Assembly: GCF_001468395.1 (NCBI RefSeq)
Contig: NZ_LNSG01000001.1
Location: forward strand, 496,001-560,000
Source: Sphingopyxis sp. H073
GTDB taxonomy: Bacteria; Pseudomonadota; Alphaproteobacteria; Sphingomonadales; Sphingomonadaceae
Reading direction: 5' to 3'
Length of the DNA stretch: 64,000 nucleotides
The translations under genes and the position numbers were made by a program. This document shows, one piece after another, positions 63,446 through 64,000 of this stretch. Position 1 is the stretch's first letter; every line of letters begins with the position of its first letter. The notes beneath the pieces were generated by a model. That model worked only from the letters and a program-made list of their open reading frames with translations, was not told the DNA's origin and did no database searches.

Positions 63446-64000
63446 TTGGGGCAGGCACGCACTTCCAGACAGGCCGTCCACCGCTCCGCGGTGATCGACA
63501 TCGGATCCAACTCGGTCCGTATCGTCGTCTATGAAGGCCCCGCACGCGCGCCCGCGGTGATCTTCAACGAGAAGGTCGCGGCGGGGCTTGGCCGCGGGCT
63601 GTCGACCGACGGCCGCATCGCCGCCGAGGATGCCGAACGCGGCCTTGTCGCGCTGCGCCGCTATGCGCTGCTTGCCAGGCATATGGAGGTCAAAGACCTG
63701 CAATGCGTGGCGACAGCGGCGGTCCGCGATGCCGCGAACGGTCCGGCGTTCATTGCGGCTGCTGCCGAAGCGGGACTGAATATCCGCCTGCTGTCAGGCG
63801 AAGAGGAGGCCGAGGCGGCGGGCTATGGCGTGCTTTCGGCGATCCCGGACGCGCGCGGGATCGCGGTCGACCTTGGCGGCGGCAGTCTTGAGCTCGCCGA
63901 AGTTGCCGACGGCAAGGTGGGGCGGCGTGCCTCCTTCCCGCTCGGGGTGTTGCGCTTGCCCGCGCTCCGCAAGGATGGCGAAGCCGGGTTCGAGCGCGCG
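63446..64000 (+). CDS. ppx: Exopolyphosphatase/GppA family phosphatase (3'-truncated by window)
   Basis: Degrades polyphosphate or pppGpp; an ASKHA-fold enzyme. The first 185 residues are visible: AVIDIGSNSVRIVVYEG (phosphate 1 motif), VATAAVRDAANG, the RLLSGEEEAEAAGYGVLSAI stretch and AVDLGGGSLELAEV (phosphate 2 motif). The likely start is TTG at 63446, six bases after the ppk stop, with GAGG about 12 bases upstream; GTG at 63491 would begin inside the first conserved strand. The gene runs past the right edge. Confidence 0.93.
   Translation, partial: MGQARTSRQAVHRSAVIDIGSNSVRIVVYEGPARAPAVIFNEKVAAGLGRGLSTDGRIAAEDAERGLVALRRYALLARHMEVKDLQCVATAAVRDAANGPAFIAAAAEAGLNIRLLSGEEEAEAAGYGVLSAIPDARGIAVDLGGGSLELAEVADGKVGRRASFPLGVLRLPALRKDGEAGFERA

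Overview
The window is GC-rich chromosomal DNA from an alphaproteobacterium, most likely a sphingomonad and perhaps Sphingopyxis. This is inferred from gene order (for example pyrE-pdxJ-acpS-lepB, the ctaC-D-B-G-E cluster running into DUF983, SURF1 and thrC, and hdaA-ppk-ppx), from a Coq7-type ubiquinone hydroxylase, from the isolated PEP-CTERM protein, and from palindromic intergenic repeats of a kind common in that group. Nearly all of it is core housekeeping sequence. I see no rRNA, tRNA, CRISPR array, prophage, transposase or plasmid gene. The window ends inside ppx.

Layout. 1-2.3 kb: three minus-strand genes for exported, low-complexity envelope proteins, two of them paralogues, each of the last two followed by a clear intrinsic terminator. 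2.4-6.1 kb: free methionine sulfoxide reductase, a secreted prolyl oligopeptidase and a divergent PEP-CTERM protein. 6.2-8.9 kb: the ribosomal alpha operon (rpsM-rpsK-rpoA-rplQ) with its own promoter and hairpin-rich spacers. 8.9-12.6 kb: a TetR regulator facing a small membrane protein whose promoter carries two matching palindromes, then an inositol-phosphatase-family gene, pmbA and a small membrane protein. 12.8-16.1 kb: a second S9 peptidase and a SulP transporter.

16.1-23.7 kb (minus strand): a chain of overlapping genes, proA, an unknown gene, nadD, rsfS, rlmH, envC, ctpA, dsbB and coq7, covering NAD and proline synthesis, ribosome maturation, cell-wall division factors and disulfide/quinone chemistry. 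23.8-32.2 kb: DUF3667, PhoD-type phosphatase, enoyl-CoA hydratase, purC, an M16 peptidase and an FKBP isomerase. 32.2-36.1 kb (minus): pyrE-pdxJ-acpS-lepB and an AI-2E-type permease. 36.3-45.1 kb (plus): the aa3 cytochrome oxidase structural and assembly genes, then thrC and an rRNA-type methyltransferase.

45.1-64 kb: GGDEF protein, MFS exporter, guaB, an RsmB-type methyltransferase, a TPR protein, lptD divergent from pepA-holC, an exported intradiol dioxygenase, ndk, purM-purN (PurN fused to a YjbR-like domain), and a plus-strand run of a DUF2066-like protein, hdaA, ppk and ppx.

No large undescribed system is evident. The items most worth a second look are the paired operators at 9.9 kb, the PurN-YjbR fusion, an intergenic palindromic element that appears to supply the acpS ribosome-binding site, three convergent gene pairs that share a TTAG/CTAA tetranucleotide for both stop codons, and the tandem envelope-protein paralogues at the left edge.
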